Assembly (NCBI GenBank): GCA_025361625.1
Contig: JANYKL010000166.1
Coordinates: 1 to 64,000 of the forward strand
Direction of reading: 5' to 3'
DNA length: 64,000 nucleotides
Source: Acidobacteriaceae bacterium
Lineage (GTDB): Bacteria > Acidobacteriota > Terriglobia > Terriglobales > Acidobacteriaceae
Part shown: in pieces, positions 10,670-22,008 of the stretch
How positions within the stretch are numbered: position 1 is the stretch's first letter
Layout: each line of letters opens with the position of its first letter
Translations under genes and position numbers: made by a program
Notes under the pieces: generated by a model
Told to the model about the DNA's origin: nothing
The model's database searches: none
The model's input: only the letters and a program-made list of their open reading frames with translations

Positions 10670-11125
10670 TTATTTTTTTGCCATTCGGATCTCAGTCCCA
10701 TTTTTATGGAACTGCACTTCATCCATTAACTGATTGATCAAAAAAATTCCTCGTCCGTGATTAGAGTAGAGATTCTCGCCTTCACAAGGATTTGCAATCT
10801 TAGTTGGATCAAAGCCGGTGCCGGGATCGCGCACAACTATGATGACTCCCTTTTGATCGTCGCAGGCGACATCGCACTCGATCAATTTTGAAGGATCGCT
10901 TTTGGCGCCATGCACAACCGCGTTGGCAAGGGCTTCGGTGAGCGCCAGCTCGATATCATCTCCGCTTCCTGGAACGCACATTTCCCGAATCACATTCATC
11001 ACGCTTCCGACCACTGGATCGATCGCCTCTCGGTCGGCGAGAAACGTAACACTCAATCTCGAAGTCAACTTTTCGGCATCGATCGCTGACGCAGAATTCT
11101 CTGGAGGTAAGGGAGTATTGGCCAT
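10670..11125 (-). CDS. RsbW/SpoIIAB-like ATP-binding anti-sigma/regulatory kinase
   Basis: ALTEALANAVVHGAKSDPSK, VRDPGTGFDPTKI, NHGRGIFLINQLMDEV: HATPase_c_2 motifs. Confidence 0.85.
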   Translation of the reverse strand: MANTPLPPENSASAIDAEKLTSRLSVTFLADREAIDPVVGSVMNVIREMCVPGSGDDIELALTEALANAVVHGAKSDPSKLIECDVACDDQKGVIIVVRDPGTGFDPTKIANPCEGENLYSNHGRGIFLINQLMDEVQFHKNGTEIRMAKK

Positions 11126-11304
11126 TTAGGTGGAGCGCTTGATCCAAACGTTCTGCTTATAAGATGCAAACTAGCTGTCAGATTCTAGGGATTTACACGG
11201 TGGTATGCAAACTTTATTCGCTCCTCGGCTCGATCGTTGGTGAGAGCGGGCGGGTACTAAAGAAACATAGCCGATCTGAAGAATGGCAAAAGTGATGCTT
11301 GTGC

Positions 11305-12249
11305 TTACGACGATTTATCCGGTGAACCGCCGATCTGCTGCAGCTGCCGACGCCAGTCAAGCTCTTCGACAAAATTGTGCGAATCGCGCCACCCCGCTTT
11401 AATCTTCACAAAGAGCTCCAGAAATACTTTCGTTCCAACCATTTTCTCGATGTCGAGACGAGCGTCGGTTCCAATTTTCTTGAGCATCTGGCCACCTTTG
11501 CCCAACAGGATTGCCTTCTGTCCGTCGCGCTCGCAAAAGATCACGGCTGCAATACGAGTCAGCCTTGGGCTCTCTTCAAATTGCTCTATCAGCACAGACA
11601 CGGCGTGCGGCACCTCTTCATGCGTATGCATCAGCACGTGCTCGCGAATGAGCTCTGCAGCCATAAAGCGAACCGGTTGATCGGTAATCTGATCGTCAGG
11701 AAAATATTTTGGCCCTTTCGGCAGGGCCGCGAGCACACAGGCCAGCAATTCAACCAAACCCTTTTTCTTCAGCGCGGAGATTGGAACTATTTCCTTGAAA
11801 TCATGCAGGGTTTGAAACTGCGAAATCAACGGCAGCAACTTGCTCTTGTCGGCTAGGAGGTCGATTTTATTCAACAAAAGAAAGACTGGAGTACCCGCCT
11901 TCTTCGCCAATTCGAAAACGGAAGCGTCTTCTCGATCCCACTTTCTTTTGGCATCCACGATCAGAAGAATCAGCTCGCAGCCCTCGAGCGCCTCGCGCAC
12001 CTCAGACATCATTTTTCGCCCGAGTGATGAACCCGATTGGTGTACACCGGGAGTATCAATCAGAACGATTTGTCCCGCGTCTCGTCCTTTTTCTTTGGGG
12101 ACGTTAATAATCCCCAGAATTCGGTTTCGGGTGGTCTGCGGCTTCGGTGAGATAATTGCCAACTTCTCTCCCACCAAGGCGTTCAGCAATGTGCTCTTGC
12201 CAGCATTAGGGCGGCCGAGGATGCAGACGAATCCGGAATGAAAGGACAT
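11305..12249 (-). CDS. era: GTPase Era
   Basis: GRPNAGKSTLLNALVGEKLAIISPKPQTTR, DTPGVHQ, LNKIDLL, KH domain GKGGQMLKKIGTDARLDIEKMVGTKVFLELFVKIKAGWRD. Confidence 0.97.
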   Translation of the reverse strand: MSFHSGFVCILGRPNAGKSTLLNALVGEKLAIISPKPQTTRNRILGIINVPKEKGRDAGQIVLIDTPGVHQSGSSLGRKMMSEVREALEGCELILLIVDAKRKWDREDASVFELAKKAGTPVFLLLNKIDLLADKSKLLPLISQFQTLHDFKEIVPISALKKKGLVELLACVLAALPKGPKYFPDDQITDQPVRFMAAELIREHVLMHTHEEVPHAVSVLIEQFEESPRLTRIAAVIFCERDGQKAILLGKGGQMLKKIGTDARLDIEKMVGTKVFLELFVKIKAGWRDSHNFVEELDWRRQLQQIGGSPDKSS

Positions 12250-12285
12250 ATTGTATAGGTTACTAGCTTTCAGGCGACCTCGACA

Positions 12286-12888
12286 TCAGTGCTTGGACCT
12301 ATTGGCTGTCATTTGGCGAGGGGGAACGATTGCGGTGTTCAGTGCGAGGCGGGCCTTGGTAAAGTCGCCAGTCTTGCTCCGCCAGTTTGAAGATAGTGTG
12401 CCGATCGACCAGAAAATCGAAAAGCCCAAAAGAATCGTGCCGTATGGGGTTCCTGACTTCCACGCATAAAGCGCGCCCAGGGTCGGAACAACGATCGAAG
12501 AAGTTACTCCCGCCGACCACATGGTAGCCTTTGCCTTTGCGCTCGCAATCTGCATTGAATTCTTTTCTGTCTGCACGCCAAAGAACGGGAGATGTTGGAA
12601 TATCCAGCGCAGCAGTCCTGGATAGCCTGCGGGGTTGGCAGTGCCTCCCACGGTGTAGTGGACCAAGCGAATTCCGACGACACGTCCAACCGCCCAGTGG
12701 GCGATTGCGTGGCAGAAAAAATAAAGGAGAATCCATGCCATCGCGCTCATGCCAAAGGCTAATGCTCGCGAATGCAACGAACTCGCCTCTGCGAGAGCGA
12801 CACAGGCCACGACGAGCCCTGCTGACTGAACAGCGTTGCCCGCGACGATCGAAAGACGGCCGAATGTGGCCCTTTGCGGCAAAGTCAT
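12286..12888 (-). CDS. hypothetical membrane protein
   Basis: Hydrophobic segments; no family recognised. Confidence 0.55.
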   Translation of the reverse strand: MTLPQRATFGRLSIVAGNAVQSAGLVVACVALAEASSLHSRALAFGMSAMAWILLYFFCHAIAHWAVGRVVGIRLVHYTVGGTANPAGYPGLLRWIFQHLPFFGVQTEKNSMQIASAKAKATMWSAGVTSSIVVPTLGALYAWKSGTPYGTILLGFSIFWSIGTLSSNWRSKTGDFTKARLALNTAIVPPRQMTANRSKH

Positions 12889-12995
12889 TTCCTACTGAAT
12901 CACCTGAATGCGAGTACGGAGATCTGGATACCACACGCGTTCTGCGTTTATGCCGGAAGATGATGACAACACTGAAATCATGAAAGAGGAAAAAA

Positions 12996-14258
12996 CTATA
13001 TCAATTTCATCTGCTTCGGTTCGGCGGTTGAAATCCGGACTCGCTCGACTTTCCGGTCGGTTGACTCCAGAACCTCGAATTTAAATCCTTCCTCTTCAAT
13101 CACGTCGCCTTTTTTAGGAATGCGCCCTGCTAGTTCACTCACCAGTCCCGCGATAGTGGAAGACTCGTGGCCTTCGGGTCGCAAGCCGAAGAGTTCGTCA
13201 AGTCGATCGACGTCCATGTTTCCCGGAACTACGTAGGAGTGTTCACTCTCCCGCACGACTTCCGCTTTTTCGTGCTCGTCCCCAATTTCGCCGACAATTT
13301 CTTCGACCAGATCTTCGATTGTGACAAGGCCGGCGACCCCGCCGTATTCATCGACGACAATGGCCATGCGAACGTTGCTGCGTTGCATTTCTCGCAGTAG
13401 ATCGCTGACCAGTTTGCTCTCGGGGACGAAATAAACATCTTTGCGCATTAACGTCGCAACAGTTCGCGTGTGCGCTTCGGAGTCAGGAACCTGCAAAACG
13501 TCCTGGGTGTGGAGAATTCCCTTTATCTGATGGATCGTACCGTCATAAACCGGGACGCGCGAAAATGGCTTAACCCGCAACAGGTCGACGATCTGCTCGA
13601 CCGTATATTCAGAGGGAACGGCGACCATCTCGGGACGCGGTTTCATCGCTTCGCGAACCGTCTTGCCGCTGAACTCGACAACGGATTGAATCAGGTCGCG
13701 ATCGCCTTCCTGAATGATGCCCTCTTCCTGACCAGCTTCGATGAGGGCGTCAACCGCCTCCGCCGAGCTCTCGGGTTGCGCATCGGCGTGTTCGCGAGTA
13801 AGCGCTGTAACCGACTGGCAGAACCCGAGCACGAGGGTGACAGGCAGAACCAGATAAATCAGAACTCGCAGGGGGACAATGAAGTGACTGAGCCATCGCC
13901 CGTGGGTACGCGAGAAGAATACAAAAGGCAACAGGCGGTTGAACGTGATGACGATCAGGACGAGACTGAGGGTCGCCTCCAGCACTTCATAGAAGCCCCA
14001 CGCGCGATCACGAAAGACGGTGAATCCGACAATCATTGCGATGGCAGCGGTGACGAGTTGCGTCAGGATCGCCATCGAAAGCGAAGCGCGGGTGCGGGTG
14101 ACTTCCAGTCGGGGCTCAACAATTTTCTCGAATGCGTCGATGTTGTCTTGAAACTCGCGCGAAAGAAATTTTCCGATCTCCTGGTACAAACGGTCCACAT
14201 ATGACACGAGAGTCAGCAAAGCAAAGAGCAGCAGCAAAGCTATCCCAGGGCCGATCAT
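12996..14258 (-). CDS. HlyC/CorC-family hemolysin-like protein (membrane domain + CBS pair + CorC_HlyC)
   Basis: [26 protein letters not shown]...[35 protein letters not shown]. Confidence 0.94.
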   Translation of the reverse strand: MIGPGIALLLLFALLTLVSYVDRLYQEIGKFLSREFQDNIDAFEKIVEPRLEVTRTRASLSMAILTQLVTAAIAMIVGFTVFRDRAWGFYEVLEATLSLVLIVITFNRLLPFVFFSRTHGRWLSHFIVPLRVLIYLVLPVTLVLGFCQSVTALTREHADAQPESSAEAVDALIEAGQEEGIIQEGDRDLIQSVVEFSGKTVREAMKPRPEMVAVPSEYTVEQIVDLLRVKPFSRVPVYDGTIHQIKGILHTQDVLQVPDSEAHTRTVATLMRKDVYFVPESKLVSDLLREMQRSNVRMAIVVDEYGGVAGLVTIEDLVEEIVGEIGDEHEKAEVVRESEHSYVVPGNMDVDRLDELFGLRPEGHESSTIAGLVSELAGRIPKKGDVIEEEGFKFEVLESTDRKVERVRISTAEPKQMKLI

Positions 14259-14779
14259 TGAGGAAGCTTCCTCGCCCTCTTAGGCGTGACGCTATTCTTC
14301 GGTGAACCGCGCCCGGGGGCCATGCTGCGCTCAATTAACCCGGTGGGAAGCCGAAACTGTGCGCGCAGCGCTCGCTCGCGTTCGGCCATCTGCCCTTTGT
14401 CTTGTTCGTGATCGAACCCTGCGAGATGCAATAGGCCGTGCAGCGTGAGAATTTTAATTTCCTCGGCAGGCGCGTGACCCAACAGTCGCGCGTTCCGTGA
14501 CGCAAGGTCCGATGAAATAGCGATCTCTCCAGCAATAGGTTGCGCACGAAAGTGGGACCCGGCGCGTCTCGCTGCGCCGATGTCGGCAGCAGGAAAGGAA
14601 AGGACATCCGTGGGCTTATCCTTTCCGCGAAACCGGCGGTTAAGGGAGCGCATTTCAGAACTGGAAGTAACGAGAACGTTCACAATTCCCTTCAAGCACG
14701 CAGCGCGGCGGGCGCGCGCCAAAAAGCGGTCGAGTGCCAGTTCGCTCATGCCTGCAACGCGCTTTTGAAAGATGACCAT
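14255..14779 (-). CDS. ybeY: endoribonuclease YbeY (16S rRNA maturation)
   Basis: NRRFRGKDKPTDVLSFPA and HGLLHLAGFDHEQDKGQM metal-binding motif; ATGA-type overlap with downstream corC-like gene. Confidence 0.95.
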   Translation of the reverse strand: MVIFQKRVAGMSELALDRFLARARRAACLKGIVNVLVTSSSEMRSLNRRFRGKDKPTDVLSFPAADIGAARRAGSHFRAQPIAGEIAISSDLASRNARLLGHAPAEEIKILTLHGLLHLAGFDHEQDKGQMAERERALRAQFRLPTGLIERSMAPGRGSPKNSVTPKRARKLPQ

Positions 14780-14983
14780 GCTCTTCCAAATATCATTGCA
14801 AGGATATCGGAGTCCAGGTGCAAAGCTACCATCAAGCTAAGGAACGACCTCTAAACAACATCGTCATCTTTAACGATGTAAAGGGGCTGAGCCGCGAACC
14901 TTAAGGAAACTTACCGCCGGTAAAGGCATAGGCCCTTCGCCTAGCCCAGGATGACAATTCTTGAGGGATGCGATTTCAGGTAG

Positions 14984-16015
14984 CTAATTTGGCATCTGCG
15001 GCTCTTCAACTGCCGGCGTGGGACGGGCGACAACCGGCTTTGGTTCAAGCAGCGACAATTGCTGCTCCGCCAGCCGTGACTTGTGCTCGTCATAGGCGCG
15101 GATGATTCGCTGCACCAGATGATGACGCACCACATCGCTCTCGTCGAAATGCACAAAGGCGAGCCCGTTCACGCCTTGCAGAATGTCTACCGCTTCAATC
15201 AACCCGCTGCGCCGCGCGTTGGGCAAGTCGATCTGCGTAACGTCTCCCGTAATGACGGCCTTAGAGTTGAACCCAAGCCGGGTTACGAACATCTTCATCT
15301 GTTCTGAAGTCGTGTTCTGGGCTTCGTCGAGAATTACGAAGGAGTCGTTCAAGGTTCGCCCGCGCATAAAGGCGATTGGAGCAATTTCAATAATATTTTT
15401 TTCGAGGTAACGTTCGACTCGCTCGGGATCGAGCATGTCAAAGAGCGCATCGTACAGCGGACGCAAATAAGGATCGATTTTTTCCTGCAACGTGCCCGGC
15501 AAGAAGCCGAGACGCTCGCCCGCCTCAACGGCTGGGCGCGCGAGGATGATGCGATTGACCTGTTTGTTCAAAAGCGCAGAAATCGCCATCGCCACGGCAA
15601 GGTAAGTCTTGCCAGTTCCGGCAGGTCCAACGCCGAAAACCATGTCATGTTGCTCGATCGCTTCCAGATAACGGCGCTGGTTGGGGCCTTTCGGCTGTAC
15701 CGTGCGGCGTCCAAAAGAACGCTGGCGGCCGGCCTCGGCAAGGCCGCGCAAGGTAGCGTTCGGATCTCCCACAACGACCCGCAACATGCTGCTCAGGTCG
15801 CCATTGACGAACTGATGGCCCGATTTTCGCAAGTGCTCGTAGTCCGCAAAAAGTTGTTCAGCGCGAGCCACATCGCGAGGAGCCCCCTCAACCTCAATGT
15901 GGTTCGAGCGGAGATCGATGTTGATGTTCAAACCATCTTCAAGCACATGCAGGTTTTCATCGCGAGTGCCGAAGAGAGTTTCGATATTAGGACTGAGCTC
16001 GATATTTTTTTTCAT
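14984..16015 (-). CDS. PhoH-family ATPase
   Basis: [61 protein letters not shown]. Confidence 0.96.
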   Translation of the reverse strand: MKKNIELSPNIETLFGTRDENLHVLEDGLNINIDLRSNHIEVEGAPRDVARAEQLFADYEHLRKSGHQFVNGDLSSMLRVVVGDPNATLRGLAEAGRQRSFGRRTVQPKGPNQRRYLEAIEQHDMVFGVGPAGTGKTYLAVAMAISALLNKQVNRIILARPAVEAGERLGFLPGTLQEKIDPYLRPLYDALFDMLDPERVERYLEKNIIEIAPIAFMRGRTLNDSFVILDEAQNTTSEQMKMFVTRLGFNSKAVITGDVTQIDLPNARRSGLIEAVDILQGVNGLAFVHFDESDVVRHHLVQRIIRAYDEHKSRLAEQQLSLLEPKPVVARPTPAVEEPQMPN

Positions 16016-16364
16016 ACTTGTTTGGATGAGTACGGGATGCCGCCTCCAGCAGTCGGTTCGGGCTTATGGTTCGATGTGGGCTATAGCGAAGAGGTTTTCG
16101 AGCGGTTGGCGGTTGTGCCGAAACACTTTTTTTGGCACGCAAGTAGCTGAACGGGAAAGAAGTGAGAAGCGAATTGCGCACCCCGATTACGGGGCGGTTA
16201 CCAACCATGTGAGAACAGCGTAGCGCGGTTCGTACGGGCCGTCAATGGCGGGAAATCCACGGAATTGAGACTTCGCTGCAACCTCCATGGCGCGTCTCAG
16301 CGCGGAATTGTAACTTTTGCCGGTCTCCGGAATCGAACCTACATATACCAAGGAAAGCAAACTC

Positions 16365-17069
16365 ATGAATTCTGAAACCCAGAATACAAGGTGGGGAATT
16401 GTAATTGTAACTATCGCCCTGATCGCGGTTCTAATTCTTGGCGCGGCCCTAGGCGGGCGCCGTGCCGTTGCCGCAACCGTAGGCCCGACGCTCCCTAACC
16501 CGACAGCCGATGCCCCCATCGCTGCAAAATCCGGCAGCGAAACCGCAGTTTTTGCGGGAGGGTGTTTCTGGGGAGTTCAAGCCGTTTTTCAGCACGTTCA
16601 CGGAGTGGAAAGCGCGACGTCAGGCTACTCCGGCGGCGTATCAGCTACCGCCCATTATGAGATCGTGAGCACCGGCCAGACCGGACATGCCGAGTCGGTA
16701 AAGGTCGTATTCGATCCCTCGCAGGTCACCTACGGCCAACTGCTCAAAGTGTTCTTCTCGGTCGGCCATGACCCGACTGAACTAAATCGCCAGGGCCCGG
16801 ATTCGGGCACGCAGTATCGCTCCGTAATTTTTTATTCGAACGATGACCAGAAGCGCGTCGCCGATGCCTACATCGCGCAACTCACGCAGGCGAAAGTTTT
16901 TCCTAGTCCGATTGTGACGCAGGTCATGCCGCTCCGGTCGTTCTATCCGGCAGAGGATTATCACCAGAATTACGCGACGCTCCATCCGGACAACCCCTAC
17001 ATCGCGATCAACGACGCGCCGAAAGTGAATCATCTTCGCGAGCAGTTGCCGGAGTTATACAAGAAGTAG
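16365..17069 (+). CDS. msrA: peptide methionine sulfoxide reductase MsrA, membrane-anchored or exported
   Basis: FAGGCFWGVQAVFQHVHGVESATSGYSGG, FFSVGHDPTELNRQGPDSGTQYRSVIF; N-terminal hydrophobic helix. Confidence 0.95.
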   Translation: MNSETQNTRWGIVIVTIALIAVLILGAALGGRRAVAATVGPTLPNPTADAPIAAKSGSETAVFAGGCFWGVQAVFQHVHGVESATSGYSGGVSATAHYEIVSTGQTGHAESVKVVFDPSQVTYGQLLKVFFSVGHDPTELNRQGPDSGTQYRSVIFYSNDDQKRVADAYIAQLTQAKVFPSPIVTQVMPLRSFYPAEDYHQNYATLHPDNPYIAINDAPKVNHLREQLPELYKK

Positions 17070-17084
17070 TTCGCCGTTTCGAGG

Positions 17085-17303
17085 CTAGCTGTCTTTGCGG
17101 TAAAGCAGGTTCCGCATTGCCTCGCGGCGAGCTTCGGTTGCCCCTTTGTCGCCCTTAAGGGCATCGGCCGCAGCGCCCTTGGTCGCGGCTTGGTCTTCCT
17201 CCGAAGCGCTGCAATCCGGGCAGCGATTGGCGAAGCCGGGCTTATTGGGCTTCAGTTCGAATTCCTCCGAGCAAATTGCGCAAATTTTGATGGGGAATGC
17301 CAT
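17085..17303 (-). CDS. small zinc-ribbon-like hypothetical protein
   Basis: MAFPIKICAICSEEFELKPNKPGFANRCPDCSASEED: two CxxC pairs; Met at 17303 preferred to the longer track ORF. Confidence 0.6.
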   Translation of the reverse strand: MAFPIKICAICSEEFELKPNKPGFANRCPDCSASEEDQAATKGAAADALKGDKGATEARREAMRNLLYRKDS

Positions 17304-17444
17304 TTGCAGATCGACGATAAAGATCCATGATAAATCGAAGCCAGTCGAGTTAGAAAGTCGGCTGTTTGCCATTCGAAGGACGCTCCGCCGCTCGTCCTTA
17401 CGCTCACGTTCGAGCAGAGCCATTCGGATAAAAAGGACGGGCGT

Positions 17445-19019
17445 TTAGGTACTAGCCCAGACCGCCCGATTTTTTGCCCATGCTCGCAACTCGGCAATCT
17501 CCTCCGCCCGAGTTACGGATAACGCAACCGTCGACGTCAGCGCCTTTAGCAGGTCATCAATTCGCAGGTCATCGTTGCCGAGTTCGTGGCCGAGTTCCTG
17601 CTTGCGCGCGAAGGCGGCGTAGAGCGCGGACTGCACCGCTGATTCGATTTCTGCTCCGGAGAATCCTTTGGCGGCTGCCGCTATCCGATCAAGGTCGAAT
17701 TTTTTTGGATCGCGTTTGCGCTTGGTTAATTGAATGGCTACAACCTGCTTGCGTTCCGCTTCGTTTGGAAGGTCGACGAAGAAAAGTTCATCGAAGCGCC
17801 CCTTGCGAATCAGTTCGGGAGGCAGCACGGTGACGTTATTGCATGTGGCGGCGACGAAGACGGCAGGCTTGCGCTCCTGCATCCATGAGAGGAACGACGC
17901 CAGGAGACGCGATGAGACGCCGGCATCGGCAGAGGCAGAATCGGGGCCGCTGCCGGCAAAAACTTTTTCCAGCTCGTCAATCCACAGCACGCACGGCGCA
18001 AGGCCCTCGGCGACGCGAAACACCTTTTGAATACGCTTCTCGGTTTCGCCAATAAATTTATCGTAGACGGCAGCAGTGTCGAATTTCACAAGCGGCAGCT
18101 TCCACTCTCCGGCAACGGCGCGCGCACAGAGACTTTTGCCGCAGCCCTGTACGCCGAGAATGATTACCCCCTTCGGAGGATCGAGGCCAAATTCGACGGC
18201 GCCGCCATCCCACGCCTCACGCCGCTGGGCGAGCCAATGCTTAAGATTATCGAGGCCGCCAACGCTTGACATGGTATCGGTCGAGTCCACGAACTCGAGC
18301 ATCTCCGAACGCTTAAGCACGGCTTTCTTCGCATCAAGCACATCGGCGATGCAGTCGGCGGAGAGCGCCGCTCGCCCGACAATCGTCTGCGAGATGGCGC
18401 GCTCGGCGGATTCTTCGGTCAATCCGCTGAGATTCGCTGCCATGGCATCGACGCCGTTCGAATCGAGTTGCAGTTTGAGGGTGTGCGTTCCGGCCATGCG
18501 CGTGTAGGTCTCGCGAATAATCTCGCGCAGGCGGCCGCGATCGGGCAGCGGAAGATCGAGGAATTCGACGAGGCTCGCGAGTTCCTGCGGCATCTCGATG
18601 GCAGGAGCGGTCAGAATAACGGTACGCCGGTTGGCGGAAAATTTTTGTCCCACATCGCGCAGGCGGCGCACGATCACGGGACTATCCATGTGGCGGTGAA
18701 AGTCTTTCAGAACAAACACAGCCTCGAGAGTCATGGTTTCGAGATTGGCAAGAGCCTGGGCTGGGTCGGTCGTGTTGTACATGGCGCTTCGCGGGGCGCT
18801 CGCTGTATCGCCGAGCGCTGCCGCGATGGTTCGTGGCGGAGTCGGAGGGCTGCCGGACCGGACGAGGCCGTCCGCGATCGTCCATTCAAAAATTGGAAGA
18901 CGGAGGTCGCCGCAGGCCTGGCGGATGAGTGAAAGCGCACGCGCCTCCTCAATCGTCTCCATGATGACGATGGGAGTCGAGGAGTTGATCAGGATTTTCA
19001 GGCGATCGAGTGAGTTCAT
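17445..19019 (-). CDS. Ycf46-like AAA+ ATPase
   Basis: PKGVIILGVQGCGKSLCARAVAGEWKLPLVKFDTAAVYDKFIGETEKRIQKVF, VLWIDELEKVF, RKGRFDELFFVDLPN; degenerate N-terminal AAA-like half; start MNSLDRLKIL at 19019. Confidence 0.88.
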   Translation of the reverse strand: MNSLDRLKILINSSTPIVIMETIEEARALSLIRQACGDLRLPIFEWTIADGLVRSGSPPTPPRTIAAALGDTASAPRSAMYNTTDPAQALANLETMTLEAVFVLKDFHRHMDSPVIVRRLRDVGQKFSANRRTVILTAPAIEMPQELASLVEFLDLPLPDRGRLREIIRETYTRMAGTHTLKLQLDSNGVDAMAANLSGLTEESAERAISQTIVGRAALSADCIADVLDAKKAVLKRSEMLEFVDSTDTMSSVGGLDNLKHWLAQRREAWDGGAVEFGLDPPKGVIILGVQGCGKSLCARAVAGEWKLPLVKFDTAAVYDKFIGETEKRIQKVFRVAEGLAPCVLWIDELEKVFAGSGPDSASADAGVSSRLLASFLSWMQERKPAVFVAATCNNVTVLPPELIRKGRFDELFFVDLPNEAERKQVVAIQLTKRKRDPKKFDLDRIAAAAKGFSGAEIESAVQSALYAAFARKQELGHELGNDDLRIDDLLKALTSTVALSVTRAEEIAELRAWAKNRAVWAST

Positions 19020-19130
19020 AGCGGGCTCATATCCATTTGACCCGGCTTGACTTGCTCCCGTAGAATACAGGTTCGGTTCCCACCCGAACATCTTCCTGGG
19101 TAGTCCGGGACAACAAAGGTAATCAGCCAC

Positions 19131-19394
19131 ATGGCAAACCATTTTTCGGCGCTGAAGCGCGCCCGTCAGACCACGAAGCGAACCGCCCGCAACCGGGCCA
19201 ATGCGTCGACTTTGCGCACCGCTCTCCGCTCTTTGCGGGAGGGACTGGCGAAGGGCGACAAGACTGCCGCGGAGCAGACTTACCGCGAAACAGTTTCGGC
19301 CCTGGATAAGGGCGTCCAAAAGGGCGTGTTGCACAAGAATACGGCTTCGCGCTACAAGTCGCGGTTATCGGCGCGACTGACTGCACTGAAATAG
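19131..19394 (+). CDS. rpsT: 30S ribosomal protein S20
   Basis: [37 protein letters not shown]...[14 protein letters not shown]. Confidence 0.96.
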   Translation: MANHFSALKRARQTTKRTARNRANASTLRTALRSLREGLAKGDKTAAEQTYRETVSALDKGVQKGVLHKNTASRYKSRLSARLTALK

Positions 19395-19555
19395 CAAGGT
19401 GAAAGCTGGCGGTTACGCAGCACTTCTTGCGGCTCTGACAATTGCTGCCCTAGACGCTGCTTCGCAACGCCGTTTAAGCCGTCCGGGACAAGCCTTCGTT
19501 GGTCTGTAAAGGGATACCCAAAAAGTCAGTTATCATCCATAGGGCGAATTTGTCC

Positions 19556-19583
19556 TTGACCGGAACCAACCCTTTGTTATACT
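19556..19583 (+). promoter_or_regulatory. putative sigma70-type promoter upstream of 19820 ORF/rho
   Basis: TTGACC (19556-19561) - 16 nt - TATACT (19578-19583), in a long intergenic region. Confidence 0.5.
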
Positions 19584-19819
19584 TAGGCGTTCTTCTGGAC
19601 ACGTGAACATACCTGAGAGTCCTATTGAAGTCCCGCTTGTTTTGTTGCAAGTCCTTAAGAATTAAGCAACTTTCGGGTTGAGTGGGGCATCTATTTCAGT
19701 ATTCTGGCCAATCCCAAATTGCATCTAGCCCGAATTGATGCTGGCCATCCGGTTGGCAAAACCCCGTGGGGCGGGGGCGGGATAAAGCCTAAATATACCT
19801 TTGAAGGAGACTCACCCAA

Positions 19820-20035
19820 ATGCGTTCTGATCGTGTTTTTGACGCGCTTCATACCTTGCGTAACCGCTATATGCTTTGCCAGCTTGCCTCGAAGGCAACG
19901 CGCAAGTTTCACAAGCCGAATACCCGTATTCAGGAAACGATGAACCAGGTTCTTGACAAAATTGCGGTTGCGGAACGTCATGACATCCTGAGTGAACCCG
20001 AAAACTTTGCCGAAGCACAACGGCGAGCTGCTTAA
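19820..20035 (+). CDS. small conserved-looking protein, possibly RNAP omega-like
   Basis: MRSDRVFDALHTLRNRYMLCQLASKATRKFHKPNTRIQETMNQVLDKIA...; preceded by GAAGGAGA; NRYxLxxLASKxxR resembles omega but is not conclusive. Confidence 0.6.
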   Translation: MRSDRVFDALHTLRNRYMLCQLASKATRKFHKPNTRIQETMNQVLDKIAVAERHDILSEPENFAEAQRRAA

Positions 20036-20123
20036 AACAGCTCCGCCGTGTGCCCGCACGGCGGCAAAGCAATCCATCCCGAGAGAATCCCTCCCGAAGA
20101 AAACCAATTCCACGTAGGTACCT

Positions 20124-21374
20124 ATGACCATTGCTGAACTGAAGGAAAAGAACATCACCGAGTTGACCAAGATCGCCCGATCCTTGGAGCTTCCCGGTGC
20201 AAGCGGATTGCGCAAACAGGATTTGATCTTCAAGATCCTGCAGGCGCAGAGCGAAAAAGAAGGACACATTTTTGCCGAGGGCGTGCTTGAAATTTTGCCT
20301 GACGGCTACGGCTTCCTGCGCTCTCCCGATTACAACTACCTGCCCGGCCCAGACGACATCTACGTCTCGCCCTCTCAAATCCGAAAATTCGACCTGAAGA
20401 CCGGAGATACCATCAGCGGCCAGGTTCGTCCGCCGCATGAAGGCGAAAAGTACTTTGCGCTCGTCAAGATTGAGGCGGTTAACTTCGAGTCTCCCGACGA
20501 AGCCCGCAACAAGATTCTGTTCGATAACCTGACGCCGCTGTATCCGCAGGAGCGACTCAAGCTCGAAACTGTGCGCGAAAATATCAGCGCCCGCGTCATG
20601 GATTTGCTTACCCCGCTCGGCAAAGGCCAGCGCGGGTTGATCGTCTCCCCGCCACGCGCCGGTAAAACCATGTTGTTGCAGAACGTGGCCAATTCGATTA
20701 CTACGAATCATCCGGAAGTCGTACTCATGGTGCTGCTCATCGACGAGCGCCCGGAAGAAGTCACCGACATGCAGCGTTCAGTGAAAGGCGAAGTGATCTC
20801 GTCGACGTTCGACGAGCCCGCTGCCCGTCACGTCCAAGTCGCCGAGATGGTGATCGAGAAAGCGAAGAGGCTCGTCGAGCACAAGCGCGACGTCGTTATT
20901 TTGCTCGATTCGATTACGCGTCTCGCTCGCGCTTATAACACCATCGTTCCGCCCTCGGGCAAGGTGCTGTCGGGCGGCGTCGATTCAAACGCATTGCAGC
21001 GTCCGAAACGTTTTTTCGGATCGGCCCGCAATATCGAGGAAGGCGGGTCATTGACGATTATTGCAACTGCCTTGATCGACACCGGTTCGCGCATGGACGA
21101 CGTCATCTTCGAGGAATTTAAGGGCACCGGTAACTCAGAAATCATCCTCGACCGCAAACTGGTCGACAAGCGCACCTTTCCCGCGATCGACATTCAACGC
21201 TCCGGTACCCGAAAAGAAGAGCTGCTGATTCCAAAAGAAGATTTGCAGCGCATCTGGGTTCTCAGAAAAGTGTTGAACCCGCTGTCTCCGGTTGAAGCGA
21301 TGGAATTGCTGATTGAACGTCTGGCCAAAGCCGGCTCGAACAGCGAATTTTTAGCCAAAATGAGCCAGTTGTAA
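20124..21374 (+). CDS. rho: transcription termination factor Rho
   Basis: [90 protein letters not shown]. Confidence 0.98.
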   Translation: MTIAELKEKNITELTKIARSLELPGASGLRKQDLIFKILQAQSEKEGHIFAEGVLEILPDGYGFLRSPDYNYLPGPDDIYVSPSQIRKFDLKTGDTISGQVRPPHEGEKYFALVKIEAVNFESPDEARNKILFDNLTPLYPQERLKLETVRENISARVMDLLTPLGKGQRGLIVSPPRAGKTMLLQNVANSITTNHPEVVLMVLLIDERPEEVTDMQRSVKGEVISSTFDEPAARHVQVAEMVIEKAKRLVEHKRDVVILLDSITRLARAYNTIVPPSGKVLSGGVDSNALQRPKRFFGSARNIEEGGSLTIIATALIDTGSRMDDVIFEEFKGTGNSEIILDRKLVDKRTFPAIDIQRSGTRKEELLIPKEDLQRIWVLRKVLNPLSPVEAMELLIERLAKAGSNSEFLAKMSQL

Positions 21375-21521
21375 CGAACGCAAGCGCGTCTGCACAGCCA
21401 AGGCGGGCAAAGATTTTGTCGCCGGATATAGAAAGTCTTGGATGCTCCACCTCTGTTCCGGGTTCCTCGGGCGGTTACCCTATCAGGGCATGATGGTTCC
21501 TCTGCCTGTGTAAACTGAATC

Positions 21522-21980
21522 ATGCCCTCGAGTTCCTCCGGCTCAAAAAAATTGTTCTCTGCTCCCCCTCCACTCGATGCTCACACAGCCCACGTCGACG
21601 GCGGCGCGCGCGGCAATCCTGGGCCTTCGGGGTATGGAGTTTCAATTCAGGATCCGTCAGGCAAGCCGGTCGCGGAACTGAGTGAATACCTGGGACTTCA
21701 CACCAACAACTATGCTGAGTATCAGGGGCTTATCGCGTCGCTTCGTTACGCCGCAGACAAGCAAATCACCGCGTTGAAGGTCGTCAGCGATTCGGAGCTG
21801 ATGGTCCGGCAGATGAAGGGGATTTATAAAGTGCGGCATCCGGAGTTGAGAAAACTCTATGACGAGGCGCAACAACTCGTCCGCAAATTGCAGTATTTCG
21901 AGATTCGGCATGCCATGCGCGAAGACAACCAGATAGCGGATCGACTGGCGAACGAGGCGATGGATAAAGGACGACGGTAG
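21522..21980 (+). CDS. RNase HI-family protein
   Basis: AHVDGGARGNPGPSGYGV, NNYAEYQGLIASLRYA, VVSDSELMVRQMKGIYKV, NQIADRLANEAMD. Confidence 0.9.
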   Translation: MPSSSSGSKKLFSAPPPLDAHTAHVDGGARGNPGPSGYGVSIQDPSGKPVAELSEYLGLHTNNYAEYQGLIASLRYAADKQITALKVVSDSELMVRQMKGIYKVRHPELRKLYDEAQQLVRKLQYFEIRHAMREDNQIADRLANEAMDKGRR

Positions 21981-22008
21981 GCCGAATTTTTTCTTGAACG
22001 TTGCGGAC

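Noticed and set aside
13470-14204. 244-aa plus-strand ORF antisense to the corC-like gene
   Set aside because: Length alone is not evidence; it mirrors a well-supported CBS/CorC protein and has low-complexity charged sequence.
20043-20064. CCGCCGTG-tgcccg-CACGGCGG hairpin before rho as an intrinsic terminator
   Set aside because: Strong stem but no T-tract follows on the plus strand; retained only as a possible leader structure.
19691-20711. Minus-strand ORFs 19691..20269 and 19812..20711 antisense to rho and its leader
   Set aside because: Overlap the highly conserved rho coding frame; no domain motifs.
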